Shown: positions 27,003 through 35,163 of the stretch, piece after piece
Numbering within the stretch: the stretch's first letter is position 1
How the letters are laid out: each line of letters starts with the position of its first letter
From: UBA4132 sp037133675
Lineage (GTDB): Bacteria > Pseudomonadota > Gammaproteobacteria > Methylococcales > Methylomonadaceae
Length of the DNA stretch: 64,000 nucleotides
Assembly (NCBI GenBank): GCA_037133675.1
Contig: JBAXNR010000007.1
Coordinates: forward strand, 12,406 to 76,405
Direction: 5' to 3'
Made by a program: the position numbers and the translations under genes
Notes under the pieces: model-generated
Told to the model about the DNA's origin: nothing
Database searches by the model: none
What the model saw: only the letters and a program-made list of their open reading frames with translations

Positions 27003-27093
27003 CAGTTATCGAAAAAGCAGTATAACGTGAATTAAAAACGGTTCACACGTCAACAGTTCCATTACTGCCCTACGCCCTACGTTTCGATAACTG
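27003..27093. repeat. 12-bp inverted repeat pair beside the flavoprotein gene
   Basis: CAGTTATCGAAA (27003-27014) is repeated in perfect inversion at 27082-27093 (TTTCGATAACTG). The pair brackets the intergenic space between the flavoprotein gene start and the LPD7 gene stop. It could be an operator or the scar of an insertion; I see no matching copy at the other end of the flavoprotein gene. Confidence 0.5.
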
Positions 27094-27099
27094 AGTATT

Positions 27100-28353
27100 T
27101 TATCGTGAACGCCCACGGTCTTCTTCCGTTTCTCGTTTTGCCTGAACGTCTTTTATATTCATTTTAGGCAGCTCGCCACGTTCGATAGCCGCGCCTATAT
27201 TTTCACGGACTCTTGTTTTAGCAATTTCACGTTGCTTAGCTGTCAGCTTATCTTGTTCAATTTGTTTATCTATCGCTACAACGGTAGCGACTGCCCCCAT
27301 TAATTCAGGGTATTCCTGCACCGCATCAGCCGCCGATTTTTTGGTAAATGTTTCGGCTAGTTGTTTGTTTTTATCCGTTTTCGCTGTTCCTGTTTCATTT
27401 TCGCGGGCGCGAAAATGTTTGCTGTCATTTTCAATTTTGTTTTCTTTGGTTTCGCTTAGTTGCTTGGCAAGTAGAGCTTTGTCTAATTCTGTTGGTGTGT
27501 AGCCTTTGACACTTATGCCGCGTGAAGTGGCTTTAAGCCATGTTTCACGGCGGAAAGTGTCAGAGCCAGAAACTTTAATTTCACTCCAACCCCGTGCTTT
27601 TGCAATGCTAACTAAAGATTCAATGATGTATTCACTATCGGATTTGGTTTTAAGCGCGTTGCCTTTGTCTTCAAAAGCAACCACATCCTTGTTTTTCGCA
27701 TAATGGAATTTATTACCTACCCGTAAAAATTGTTTTTCAATATCAGGCGGTATGAGGGTTTTATTTTTATGTTGAGTGTCGGCAAATAGATTATCTGATT
27801 CTATGGCATTGTTTTCTATAGCCTTGTTATTTTTCCCAGAGGTTTCAATGTCCAGTAGTTGTTTAACGGTATCTGAATACTCATTGTTAGGGTCATGAAA
27901 AGCCGTTTTGTAGTTAGGATAATTTTTAGTATTTTCCGCGATAAGCACTGCCGCTTTTTCTCGTGCTACGGTATGTTGAATGGATTGAAATTCCGCTATG
28001 TCAGTCATAGCCATGTTGTTGTCGATGTCAGGATTAATGGTTTTTGCTGATTTTCTGAGTTCAGCACGGCTTTGAATGCCGTTTAATTTTTCGGCATCCA
28101 TATTGGTTTGAATGTCGTTTAATCCTTTACCATCACTGCGTTTCCATTCGTTATTCACTTTGTGAATTTGTAAGTATTGTCCATCCAGCCCCATCACTTG
28201 AAAGCGATTTACGCCCAGTTGATCGGCGATTACTATGGCTTCATTGGCGGTTTTAGGAAGTAAGGTTTCTTCGCTCTCTTCGTTGTATATTGCATAGTGC
28301 GTGGGGGTTTTGTGGGTCAGTTCGTTATAGCTGTTGTTTTTTATTTGTTCCAT
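27100..28353 (-). CDS. LPD7-domain protein (polyvalent-protein-associated domain)
   Basis: A 417-residue, highly charged protein at the 3' end of the virB7-virD4 block. The LPD7 domain is clear around residues 208-292 (VGNKFHYAKN, VAFEDKGNAL, ARGWSEIKVSGSDTFRRETWLKA, GISVKGYTP). This domain occurs in relaxases and other conjugatively transferred polyvalent proteins, so the protein may travel with the DNA or act in the recipient (inference). A copy of the dispersed palindrome (27398-27415) is read as KHFRARENE in the linker near residues 313-319. The start lies 8 bases after the virD4 stop. Confidence 0.75.
   Translation of the reverse strand: MEQIKNNSYNELTHKTPTHYAIYNEESEETLLPKTANEAIVIADQLGVNRFQVMGLDGQYLQIHKVNNEWKRSDGKGLNDIQTNMDAEKLNGIQSRAELRKSAKTINPDIDNNMAMTDIAEFQSIQHTVAREKAAVLIAENTKNYPNYKTAFHDPNNEYSDTVKQLLDIETSGKNNKAIENNAIESDNLFADTQHKNKTLIPPDIEKQFLRVGNKFHYAKNKDVVAFEDKGNALKTKSDSEYIIESLVSIAKARGWSEIKVSGSDTFRRETWLKATSRGISVKGYTPTELDKALLAKQLSETKENKIENDSKHFRARENETGTAKTDKNKQLAETFTKKSAADAVQEYPELMGAVATVVAIDKQIEQDKLTAKQREIAKTRVRENIGAAIERGELPKMNIKDVQAKRETEEDRGRSR
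27398..27415. repeat. Dispersed 18-bp palindrome, copy 3 (inside the LPD7 gene)
   Basis: Exact TTTTCGCGGGCGCGAAAA within the coding sequence, in a low-complexity linker after the LPD7 domain. This is the second case, with parB, of the unit sitting in frame inside a gene. Confidence 0.9.
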
Positions 28354-28361
28354 TACTTAAC

Positions 28362-30015
28362 CTAATTTAATTCTGGGTCGGGGTCAGATTTAACAGTGAT
28401 ACCCGCTGCGATACAAAGATTGTCTGCATAATCAAGAACGCCAGCAACATCAAGATTTTCATGTTTGGGTTTTGCAACCGCAGAGAAATCAACGGCAAAA
28501 TTGGCTAAACGCAGTTTTGCCAGTTTGGGTAAATCATCGGGTGTTACAGGGCGTTCTTTGCTGGTTTTTTGTATGTCATTGATCGGCGCATCCATAGCAA
28601 TCAGTTGATGATGAGCTTTAATGTTTAATAATGGCACAGGGGTACTCAGTTCACCCGTTTGTATTGCGGTTTCCAGTTGCTGATGGGTTGGCAGTTTAGT
28701 CCCTAGTTTTTTTAAGCTGGGTGATATTTCTTTGAGACGGTCAATAAAAATAGGGTCGTTGTAATATTGTACTTTTTGGGCAAGTATTGGCGGCAGATGC
28801 TCCATAATTACTAATGCCCTATTTTGAGCGAGGCTGGTAATTTCTTGCGGTAAAAGTAAGGCTCTACGTTGGTCTGAGGTGTTTTCTGTGGGTGATTGTT
28901 TAGAAAATAGTGCTTTGTTCTTGGATTGCGATTTTCCTTTAACGGTTTGATAACCTAGCCATTCTGAAATATCGCGTGCGGTTTGGGTTTCAGAGGCTTT
29001 AGGCGGAAAAATAATATTCAGCGCGTGGTTAGTCATAAAGGTTTGTGCGGCTTCTTTGCCATAAGTGTCTATCAACTGTGATGGGCTTTGAATAATCGGC
29101 AGCATTCGTAAGCCATAACCCGCCATATAAGCAATGCCTTTTGATAAGGTGTTAATTTTGCCTATCGCAGTAAATTCATCCATGAGCAGCAAACAGCTAT
29201 ATTTAATGTCAGGATTTTGGGCGGGTAGTTCACGGGTATTAAGGTCAATCAACTGTTGAAAAAATAGATTGAGTATCGGAGTCATGCGTTCCAGATTATC
29301 GGGTGTTACCCCTAAATAGATGGACATTCGCCGTTTTCTAACCATTCGTAAATCAAAATCGTTGGCACTGGTTGCCGCATCAATTAAGGGATTCATCCAT
29401 AGTTCTAGTCGTGAACGAAACGAAGTGATTACCCCCCGCCCGCGTATTTTCAGAAGAAATGGAAATATAGCTATTCAGAGCGCGTACACACGACCCAGTG
29501 AGTGGCTTGCTGGAGACGGTTCTCTCAGTGATTGTTTTAGAAAAATACTCAGAACAATCAGAACCAACCAATGTTTCGCGTAATACTTGACCAATGGTAA
29601 CGAGCTTATCAGGTGTTTCGAGTAGATATAAAACAATGCCAAGAAATAGGTTTCTAGGTGTGGCTGTCCAAATGACATCCGTTCCCGCTTGATCTGGAAA
29701 CAGCATATTGGCTATTTTCTGCACATCATCTATGCGAAAGTTTTCATCAGTGTTGATATAGAAAAGTGGGTTGTAACGGTGCGTTCGGTAATCTGTTGCC
29801 GCAGGATTAAACAGATAACAGTCTTGACCATATTTTTTGCGAAAGCCGCTGGTGATGTTCCAGTTTTCTTGTTTAATATCCAGCACAACAACGCTGTCTG
29901 GATAATTAAGCAAGTTTGGTAAAACAATACCAACCCCTTTACCGCTACGCGTGGGTGCAGAAATAATGGCGTGTTGTTGACCGCCGAATAGTAGGTATCG
30001 TTTTTTGCTGTCACC
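28362..30015 (-). pseudogene. virD4: VirD4/TraG coupling protein, N-terminally deleted and frameshifted
   Basis: Remains of the T4SS coupling ATPase. The readable frame starts at the deletion junction (GGT at 30015): GDSKKRYLLFGGQQHAII, then Walker A APTRSGKGVG. It runs to about 29400, where it slips frame, and then continues from 29396 (MNPLIDAATSANDFDLR...) to the stop at 28362. Missing are the N-terminal membrane helices and roughly the first 130 residues. At the slip, TTCACGACTAGAACTATGG should read SFTTR-LELWMNPLID; losing one 5-base CTAGA from a tandem pair would explain it. Walker B LLMDEFTAIG is intact. It is unlikely to work as a coupling protein unless the frameshift is a sequencing error, and even then the N-terminus is absent. 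Confidence 0.85.
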
Positions 30016-30704
30016 TTAGCCCCGCCCTCATCTTCTCTGCCATAAAAAAGATGCACTTTGTTTGGATAATGCGTCATAAACAGTTCATGCACGTCTTCAA
30101 TGGTAATGAGGCGTTCATCTTTTGGAATACTGTTAATTAGGCTCTTGGTGATGGTGGTTTTACCAGAACCAGTTTTGCCGACAATGAGTATGTTACGGTG
30201 TTTACGAACCGCTAAATCCAGAAATTCCTTGATGTGTTTTTCTTTTTTAAGCGTTAATAGCTCATATTCAAATGGATGTAAATCATCGTTAATATCCATG
30301 AATTCAGAGAACGCGCCTTCACTATCCAGCTCTTCAAGCGTCTTATCAATAATTGACGGCTTTCGTATAGTGATGGACACGGTATAAGCAGTACAAGCAG
30401 GAGGAATAATGACCTGAACTCGCTCACCATTAGGCAGTACCGCCGATAAAATAGGTTTGTCTGAAGAAATCGCCTTGCTGTTGTAACTGGCAATCAAGGT
30501 GGCTAATTGACGGCAATGCTGAAAACTTAAGTTAGGTATTTTGTAATGCGTCCAGTCTTGAGAGCATTCTGTCCACACTTCATTTGGATGATTAATACAA
30601 ATTTCTGTTAAGGTTTTATCGTTTAAAAAGTCTTGTATGGGTTCTAAATACTCGGTAAGCATTGCCGAGGGTTGTGTGTCATCAATGTCATGACGACGAC
30701 TCAT
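30007..30704 (-). pseudogene. virB11: VirB11 T4SS ATPase, C-terminal third lost in a deletion
   Basis: Hexameric traffic ATPase, here broken. Residues 1-231 are normal VirB11: N-terminal domain, Walker A GKTGSGKTT (176-184), TIEDVHELFM (201-210) and HLFYGREDEGGAKVTA. At 30007-30015 the sequence joins the middle of virD4 in another frame, so the protein would read about 93 foreign residues to a stop at 29730. The Walker B and His-box region, normally just after this point, is gone. The junction string GGTGACAGC fits both genes (KVTA in VirB11, GDS in VirD4), suggesting a deletion between short direct repeats. It overlaps virB10 by ATGA. Confidence 0.88.
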
Positions 30705-31801
30705 GGTTTTACCTGCTTTAAGTCATACACGTCGGAAAAATCCAAATCACGCGCTATCATTATCTGAATGTGTTCACCTTGGTTTTTAATGATAGTCGGC
30801 GGTATGTTAACCGTTGAATCTAATATTTTTTCAGCCACTTTTTCTCCCCCAGTAGCCGAATTGCCAATTACATTGGTTGTACCACTACCGTTAGATGGGA
30901 TTGACCGATTAGCAATAATTTGTATGGAGTCTTTAAGCACACTGATTAATATGGCGGCTGAAAATCGTTCAATGAAATGATTATCTACCCAGCCTTCAAG
31001 CCCAGCGCGTCCAAGTGCATCCGTACCCGAAGAATTTAATGAAATAATCACACCATTGGGTGTTTTAACCCTTGTCCATAAAACAAATAATCTAACCTGC
31101 CCTTGTTTTAGCCCGCCGACATATTCGCCAACTAATTGAGACCCCCTGTCGAGCAAAAGAACTTGCCCATTATCGGAATAGACATCACGCGTTAATCGGC
31201 AAGTGGTTAATCCTGGAATCGTGCTGTCAATCGCAGTTTCTAAGGCACAGTCCAATGATGTGCCTTTGGTGATTAAATAATTTCTATCGGGTAAAAAAGA
31301 GGCAGTCGAAGCGATGGTTATGGTCGGTTCCAGTTGTTGTGCGAGTGCGTTATTTTTACCCTCTTGACTGTGGGTATCGTCACTTTCAGGCTGTTGGTAA
31401 ACTTTCTGCGGCGCGGTATTTTCACCTTGATTATCGGTTGCTATGACCAATGTTCCCAGCATTTTTCTGTCCGTCCAATGCAGTATTGGCTTACCGTCAG
31501 CAGTCTTTGGCGGGTCGATTGGTTTTGGTTTGCTTGGCTCAATTACTGGAGTTATAGTGGGTGGTGGTGGCGGCGGTACTGGAGCGTCAACGACCATCAA
31601 TGGCGGCAAATTGTTGGCAATTTTTTCGGGAACTTCTTTTTTCGTTTTCCCGCTTTTATCTTTATTCGCGGCAAGAATCAATGCCCCTGCTGCACCAACG
31701 ATAAACAAGAAGCCTAACGCAGTGATTAAATGATTAGTGGGTTTGGGTCTATTGACCGATGGTAATCCTTGGTTTTCTTCGTCGGTTTCATTCGGATTCA
31801 C
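30701..31801 (-). CDS. virB10: VirB10 T4SS scaffold protein
   Basis: Spans inner and outer membranes and forms the outer-membrane core with VirB7 and VirB9. 366 residues. A cytoplasmic tail is followed by one membrane helix (about 27-45, LITALGFLFIVGAAGALILAA), a proline-rich periplasmic linker (PVPPPPPPTITP), and the C-terminal TrbI/VirB10 domain (from about 180: GTSLDCALETAIDSTIPGLTTCRLTRDVYSDNG in pieces, LLDRGSQLVGEY, RVKTPNGV). It looks intact and shares its first base with the virB9 stop. Confidence 0.93.
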   Translation of the reverse strand: MNPNETDEENQGLPSVNRPKPTNHLITALGFLFIVGAAGALILAANKDKSGKTKKEVPEKIANNLPPLMVVDAPVPPPPPPTITPVIEPSKPKPIDPPKTADGKPILHWTDRKMLGTLVIATDNQGENTAPQKVYQQPESDDTHSQEGKNNALAQQLEPTITIASTASFLPDRNYLITKGTSLDCALETAIDSTIPGLTTCRLTRDVYSDNGQVLLLDRGSQLVGEYVGGLKQGQVRLFVLWTRVKTPNGVIISLNSSGTDALGRAGLEGWVDNHFIERFSAAILISVLKDSIQIIANRSIPSNGSGTTNVIGNSATGGEKVAEKILDSTVNIPPTIIKNQGEHIQIMIARDLDFSDVYDLKQVKP

Positions 31802-32640
31802 TACTCGACTTCCTTAATGACACGTTCTACATCGGGTGCAATAGTGCCAGTTTGATTATCTGTACCGCCGTTTATATCGAATGATTTATTGATAACCGAC
31901 GCGACATAATTGCCCTTACGCAACATTAAATGTGCAACTAGCCGTTGAATAACAAGGGTGTTGCCATCGATGACATTGGTGTTAATCAAGGCTTCATTAT
32001 TATCACTGTCTACCGAATAAACGGCGGGCATATCTCGATTATTACTAAACGTTAGATAAATAAAACGTCCATCATCGTATGCTTTTGTTGGGCTGATTTC
32101 TTCTGAACCCGCTACCCAGTAATCCATGTTATCAATTTTTTGAGTGGCATCAGACAGCTTATGTTTCACCGCATTAAGGTCAGCTTTGGCGGAGGCTTTA
32201 TTCAAGGTAGCTTGCCGACTGGCTTCTTGTTCATCTGGGTAATTAAAGGTTAAAGAAAATATCAAATTTGGATTTTTCCACGCTTTTGAATCCTTGATAG
32301 ATTTTGCTTGTACGATTAATGCAAATTGATAGGTTCGTTTATCAGTGATTACTGTTAGATTGGTATCGGCTTGTGTCGCTTGTGGTTTAATGAACAGGTG
32401 ATTTTTACGCGGCACAACTTTCCAAGCCTGATCGTCTCCAATAGCAATATCTTTAATGGTTTCATCATCACCAAACTGTACATGGGTTGATACACCGTAA
32501 AATGTCGATAACTTCACCACGTTTAAAGGATTGTAATCCACGACACGCACACGCGGATCAAACTCACCTTGTGGCGGGGTTATTTCTGCAATTGTCAGTG
32601 TGGGAATAAGCACTATAAGCCATAACAGTCTTTTCATCAT
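31801..32640 (-). CDS. virB9: VirB9 T4SS outer-membrane core protein
   Basis: Outer-membrane core component. I place the start at ATG 32640 (MMKRLLWLIVLIPTLTIA), which gives a signal peptide; the open frame extends to 32724 but those 28 residues lie over the virB8 3' end. About 279 residues. The N-terminal domain shows DPRVRVVDYNPLNVVKL and the TYQFALIVQAK segment. The C-terminal VirB9 domain, which contacts VirB7, holds VAGSEEISPTKAYDDGRFIYLTFSNN. Start codon lies eight bases after the virB8 stop. Confidence 0.93.
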   Translation of the reverse strand: MMKRLLWLIVLIPTLTIAEITPPQGEFDPRVRVVDYNPLNVVKLSTFYGVSTHVQFGDDETIKDIAIGDDQAWKVVPRKNHLFIKPQATQADTNLTVITDKRTYQFALIVQAKSIKDSKAWKNPNLIFSLTFNYPDEQEASRQATLNKASAKADLNAVKHKLSDATQKIDNMDYWVAGSEEISPTKAYDDGRFIYLTFSNNRDMPAVYSVDSDNNEALINTNVIDGNTLVIQRLVAHLMLRKGNYVASVINKSFDINGGTDNQTGTIAPDVERVIKEVE

Positions 32641-32647
32641 CGTTACA

Positions 32648-33442
32648 TTATGGTTGAATTTGCGGTGTAAAAGGTGTCTTTTCTTGAACAGGAAATGCCA
32701 CTGGCGGGGGCTGTGAGGAAACAACAGGCGTTTTTAATGGCGACTTTTTTTCACTGGGTAGTGCGTCTGGATCATTACGATACTCGACTACCTGAAATCC
32801 TAATGGATTCACTGCCCTATCCGTTTCCTTCATCGGCGCACCTGAATAGCTAAACGTGATAGTCGCGGCAAAATGAGAGACTTCAGGATTATCCGAACCT
32901 CTTTCAATTTCAGTTGAATAGCGCACTAAGGCAATGTCATTTTTTATAAATGATGTGCTTTTAATCACCACTTTTACCTTGGCATATTTGCCATAGATAT
33001 TGAGAGGTGACAGTGGATTTTTTGGATTAAAAAAGTCGTAATATTTTTTTTGTTCCAGTGCAGAAGACATAATGCCTACGTTACTGTAATACTCTTCGGC
33101 AAGTTCTTTTGAATACCCTTCTCTATAGCGTACATACCACTGTGTGAAATATTTATTGATCGCCTCATCATAAGAGGTCTCGCCATCCTTCAAGCTATTA
33201 ACCACATCAACAATGCCCGTCGAATTATCGACTCGAATTACATAAGGCACTATGGTTTTTAATGGCGTTGAAACAATTACTGCGGTCACGGAGGCAAAGG
33301 TCAGCACGGAGGAAGCTATCGCTATTCGCCACGCAATATTTTTGGATTTTTCCAGAGCCTGAACTTTGTCAGTTTCCCAAGAGCGGGTTTCCTGCAAGTA
33401 TTTTTCAACGTTTTCTTTATCGACTGATGTATTCAATGACAT
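32648..33442 (-). CDS. virB8: VirB8 T4SS inner-membrane assembly factor
   Basis: Bitopic inner-membrane protein nucleating channel assembly. 264 residues: a short cytoplasmic N-terminus (coiled, SWETDKVQALEKSKN), one membrane helix (about 34-58), then the periplasmic NTF2-like VirB8 domain beginning VPYVIRVDNSTGIVDVV, with YVRYREGYS and the conserved NP.SPLNIYG (PKNPLSPLNIYGKYAKV). The tail after residue 225 is proline-rich. Overlaps the preceding lipoprotein gene by ten bases. Confidence 0.93.
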   Translation of the reverse strand: MSLNTSVDKENVEKYLQETRSWETDKVQALEKSKNIAWRIAIASSVLTFASVTAVIVSTPLKTIVPYVIRVDNSTGIVDVVNSLKDGETSYDEAINKYFTQWYVRYREGYSKELAEEYYSNVGIMSSALEQKKYYDFFNPKNPLSPLNIYGKYAKVKVVIKSTSFIKNDIALVRYSTEIERGSDNPEVSHFAATITFSYSGAPMKETDRAVNPLGFQVVEYRNDPDALPSEKKSPLKTPVVSSQPPPVAFPVQEKTPFTPQIQP

Positions 33443-33792
33443 TCCCTAGTATGCCAAGGGTGTTTAGCGGGACTGTTAACCATGACAGGAATAAGCGGCG
33501 GCTGTAATGATTGCATGGTTATACCACTGTGCGCTGGAGGCATTACTGCTAATTTGGGTTGCATTACCGTCAACGCTGAGTGTTGTTTTTTAATCAGTGT
33601 GGATGTTGGTTTTTTTGCTGATGACGGTTTAGTCAAGGGTGGCTGGATGGTCTGCGAAGCATGAAGAGCATTGACACTCTCATTTGGCTGATTGATGGGT
33701 TTATATTCTCCCGTAAACGTTGGCGGTGCATGAGGCGTACCTGCACAACCTAATAGCAGGAAAATTGGTAGTGATAGAATACTTTTACCCAT
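33433..33792 (-). CDS. virB7: VirB7-like T4SS lipoprotein
   Basis: A 119-residue predicted lipoprotein with a short signal and lipobox LLGC (Cys16) directly upstream of virB8, the place of virB7. It is longer than classical VirB7 (about 45-60 residues), with a proline/serine/threonine-rich extension lacking a recognisable domain. Function is assigned by position and lipobox. It starts the second virB block; two copies of the 18-bp palindrome lie 104-150 bases upstream, where its promoter should be. Confidence 0.65.
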   Translation of the reverse strand: MGKSILSLPIFLLLGCAGTPHAPPTFTGEYKPINQPNESVNALHASQTIQPPLTKPSSAKKPTSTLIKKQHSALTVMQPKLAVMPPAHSGITMQSLQPPLIPVMVNSPAKHPWHTRECH

Positions 33793-33895
33793 GAATAGTA
33801 AATTTTCAGATTTATCGTTTTGCTACTCTAGCATAGATTCCACATTCAATAGGTGTTATTTCTGTTTTGCTAAAAATGAACTAATAGAAGAGATA

Positions 33896-33913
33896 TTTTC
33901 GCGGGCGCGAAAA
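33896..33913. repeat. Dispersed 18-bp palindrome, copy 4
   Basis: TTTTCGCGGGCGCGAAAA. It is paired with copy 5, start to start 29 bases, with the central dinucleotide reversed (GG here, CC there), so the two sit in inverted orientation upstream of virB7. Confidence 0.9.
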
Positions 33914-33924
33914 TAATGAGAATA

Positions 33925-33942
33925 TTTTCGCGCCCGCGAAAA
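33925..33942. repeat. Dispersed 18-bp palindrome, copy 5
   Basis: TTTTCGCGCCCGCGAAAA, the opposite orientation to copy 4. This is the only place in the window where two copies lie together. Confidence 0.9.
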
Positions 33943-34209
33943 TAATATTGTTTTGATTTTAGTATTTAATACCCAGCAACGACACGAACCTAGACCTCCA
34001 TTCTTTACTACATGGCTATGTTCACAATATGGACACCGCATTGTTCGATGTTCGTTTTGGGTAAATTTATAATAATATCAGAGTACTCATTGTTTATGAC
34101 CGCTCAAACTCGATGGTTAAATCGATTTACTAACAATTTTGTCAAAGCCGACCTTAAGTAAAAACAGTAGTACATTATCTGCACATTCATCTTCACAAGG
34201 GAAATCAAC

Positions 34210-34839
34210 ATGGCAAACGAATTATCAGACAGCAAAATCATACAAGCCCTTAACTGGACTTATGAGAAAGCAGTCAATGGCGTGGCAGGTTTAGATTCTG
34301 CTGAAGACATGGCGAATGACTATCTTAAGGGCAGTGGTTCTTTACATGATAAAGCGAATTCATTAATCCGTTGGCAAAACACTAAAGCAGCTACCTCTGG
34401 CTTTTTAACAGGCTTAGGCGGAGTAATGGTCATGCCTATTACCATTCCAGCAGGTGTTGCCTCAGTGATGTATGTTCAAGTCAGAATGATCGCTGCCATT
34501 GCAAAAATGGGCGGCTATGATTTGCAAGATGACAAAGTGAAAACCTTGGTGTTTGCCTGTTTAGCAGGAGATGCAACAAAAGATGTGCTGAAAGATGTTG
34601 GGATTGTTATTGGTTCAAAAATGGCAACCAATGCTATCAAAAATATCTCAGGTAAAACCCTCACCGTAATTAATCAAAAAGTGGGCTTCAGACTAATAAC
34701 CAAATTTGGTGAAAAAGGCACGATTAATTTATTCAAAGCCATTCCCGTTTTAGGCGGTGTTATTGGCGGTACAGTGGATTTAACAGCGACTAACCTAGTT
34801 GGCAACATTGCGCGTAATACCTTTATTGGTGTCAGATAA
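34210..34839 (+). CDS. EcsC-family protein
   Basis: A 209-residue protein with the EcsC-family look: charged N-terminal helices, then hydrophobic, glycine-rich helices (FLTGLGGVMVMPITIPAGVASVMYVQVRMIAAIAKMGGYDLQDD in pieces, about 73-115) and a second apolar region near the C-terminus (VLGGVIGGTVDLTAT). EcsC-like proteins associate with membranes; their biochemical role is poorly defined. AGGGAAATCAACATG gives a good start. It is the first gene of a plus-strand run leading into the CRISPR locus, so a defence link is possible but unproven. Confidence 0.7.
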   Translation: MANELSDSKIIQALNWTYEKAVNGVAGLDSAEDMANDYLKGSGSLHDKANSLIRWQNTKAATSGFLTGLGGVMVMPITIPAGVASVMYVQVRMIAAIAKMGGYDLQDDKVKTLVFACLAGDATKDVLKDVGIVIGSKMATNAIKNISGKTLTVINQKVGFRLITKFGEKGTINLFKAIPVLGGVIGGTVDLTATNLVGNIARNTFIGVR

Positions 34840-34867
34840 AATAATTTTCCATTTTTACGAGGTTAAT

Positions 34868-35074
34868 ATGAGCAAAGAGATAAGCACGATAATCGGTAGT
34901 GTTATGCGAGTAGCGGCTGCTAATCCAGCATTATTGGTGGCTATCGCAACAAGCGGAGCTGTTTTAATGCTAGGCAGTTCAATTGCTCACACATTGGTAA
35001 AGCGCGGTAAAAATGTGAAATTTAGTATTGGTGATATGGTGCAATTTAAAGCTGAGTTTTATCCGCCATCATAA
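34868..35074 (+). CDS. Small single-pass membrane protein
   Basis: 68 residues from ATG 34868 (ACGAGG six bases upstream); the frame is open further upstream, overlapping the EcsC gene, but without a ribosome site. One hydrophobic helix (about 17-40, NPALLVAIATSGAVLMLGSSI in pieces) and a basic C-terminal tail ending in a small beta-like segment (FSIGDMVQFKAEFYPPS). Not recognised. Twenty-eight bases separate it from the EcsC gene, so the two are probably co-expressed and might act together at the membrane. Confidence 0.55.
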   Translation: MSKEISTIIGSVMRVAAANPALLVAIATSGAVLMLGSSIAHTLVKRGKNVKFSIGDMVQFKAEFYPPS

Positions 35075-35163
35075 GGCAAAGCAGTACAACAAACTTGTCA
35101 TCCTATATAAACACAAATAGTGTGTTTTAATACTCAGCAAATCCAAACACGGAGTTTTACGCA

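Larger units (their letters stand above)
33856..34041 (-). pseudogene. Remnant of an IS1-like transposase N-terminus
   Basis: The frame opens MRCPYCEHSHVVKNGGLG, the CxxC...VVKNG zinc-ribbon start of IS1-family InsA-like transposases, and then degrades. The rest (RARKYSHYFRARENISS) is simply the two 18-bp palindromes read in frame. There is no complete element. It probably marks an old insertion between virB7 and the EcsC gene, in which the palindromes later appeared or were carried. The stretch 33793-34209 otherwise holds only the divergent promoters. Confidence 0.55.

Noticed and set aside
29730..30006. Extended VirB11 C-terminus of about 93 residues
   Set aside because: It is virD4 DNA read in the wrong frame after the deletion junction, not a real domain.
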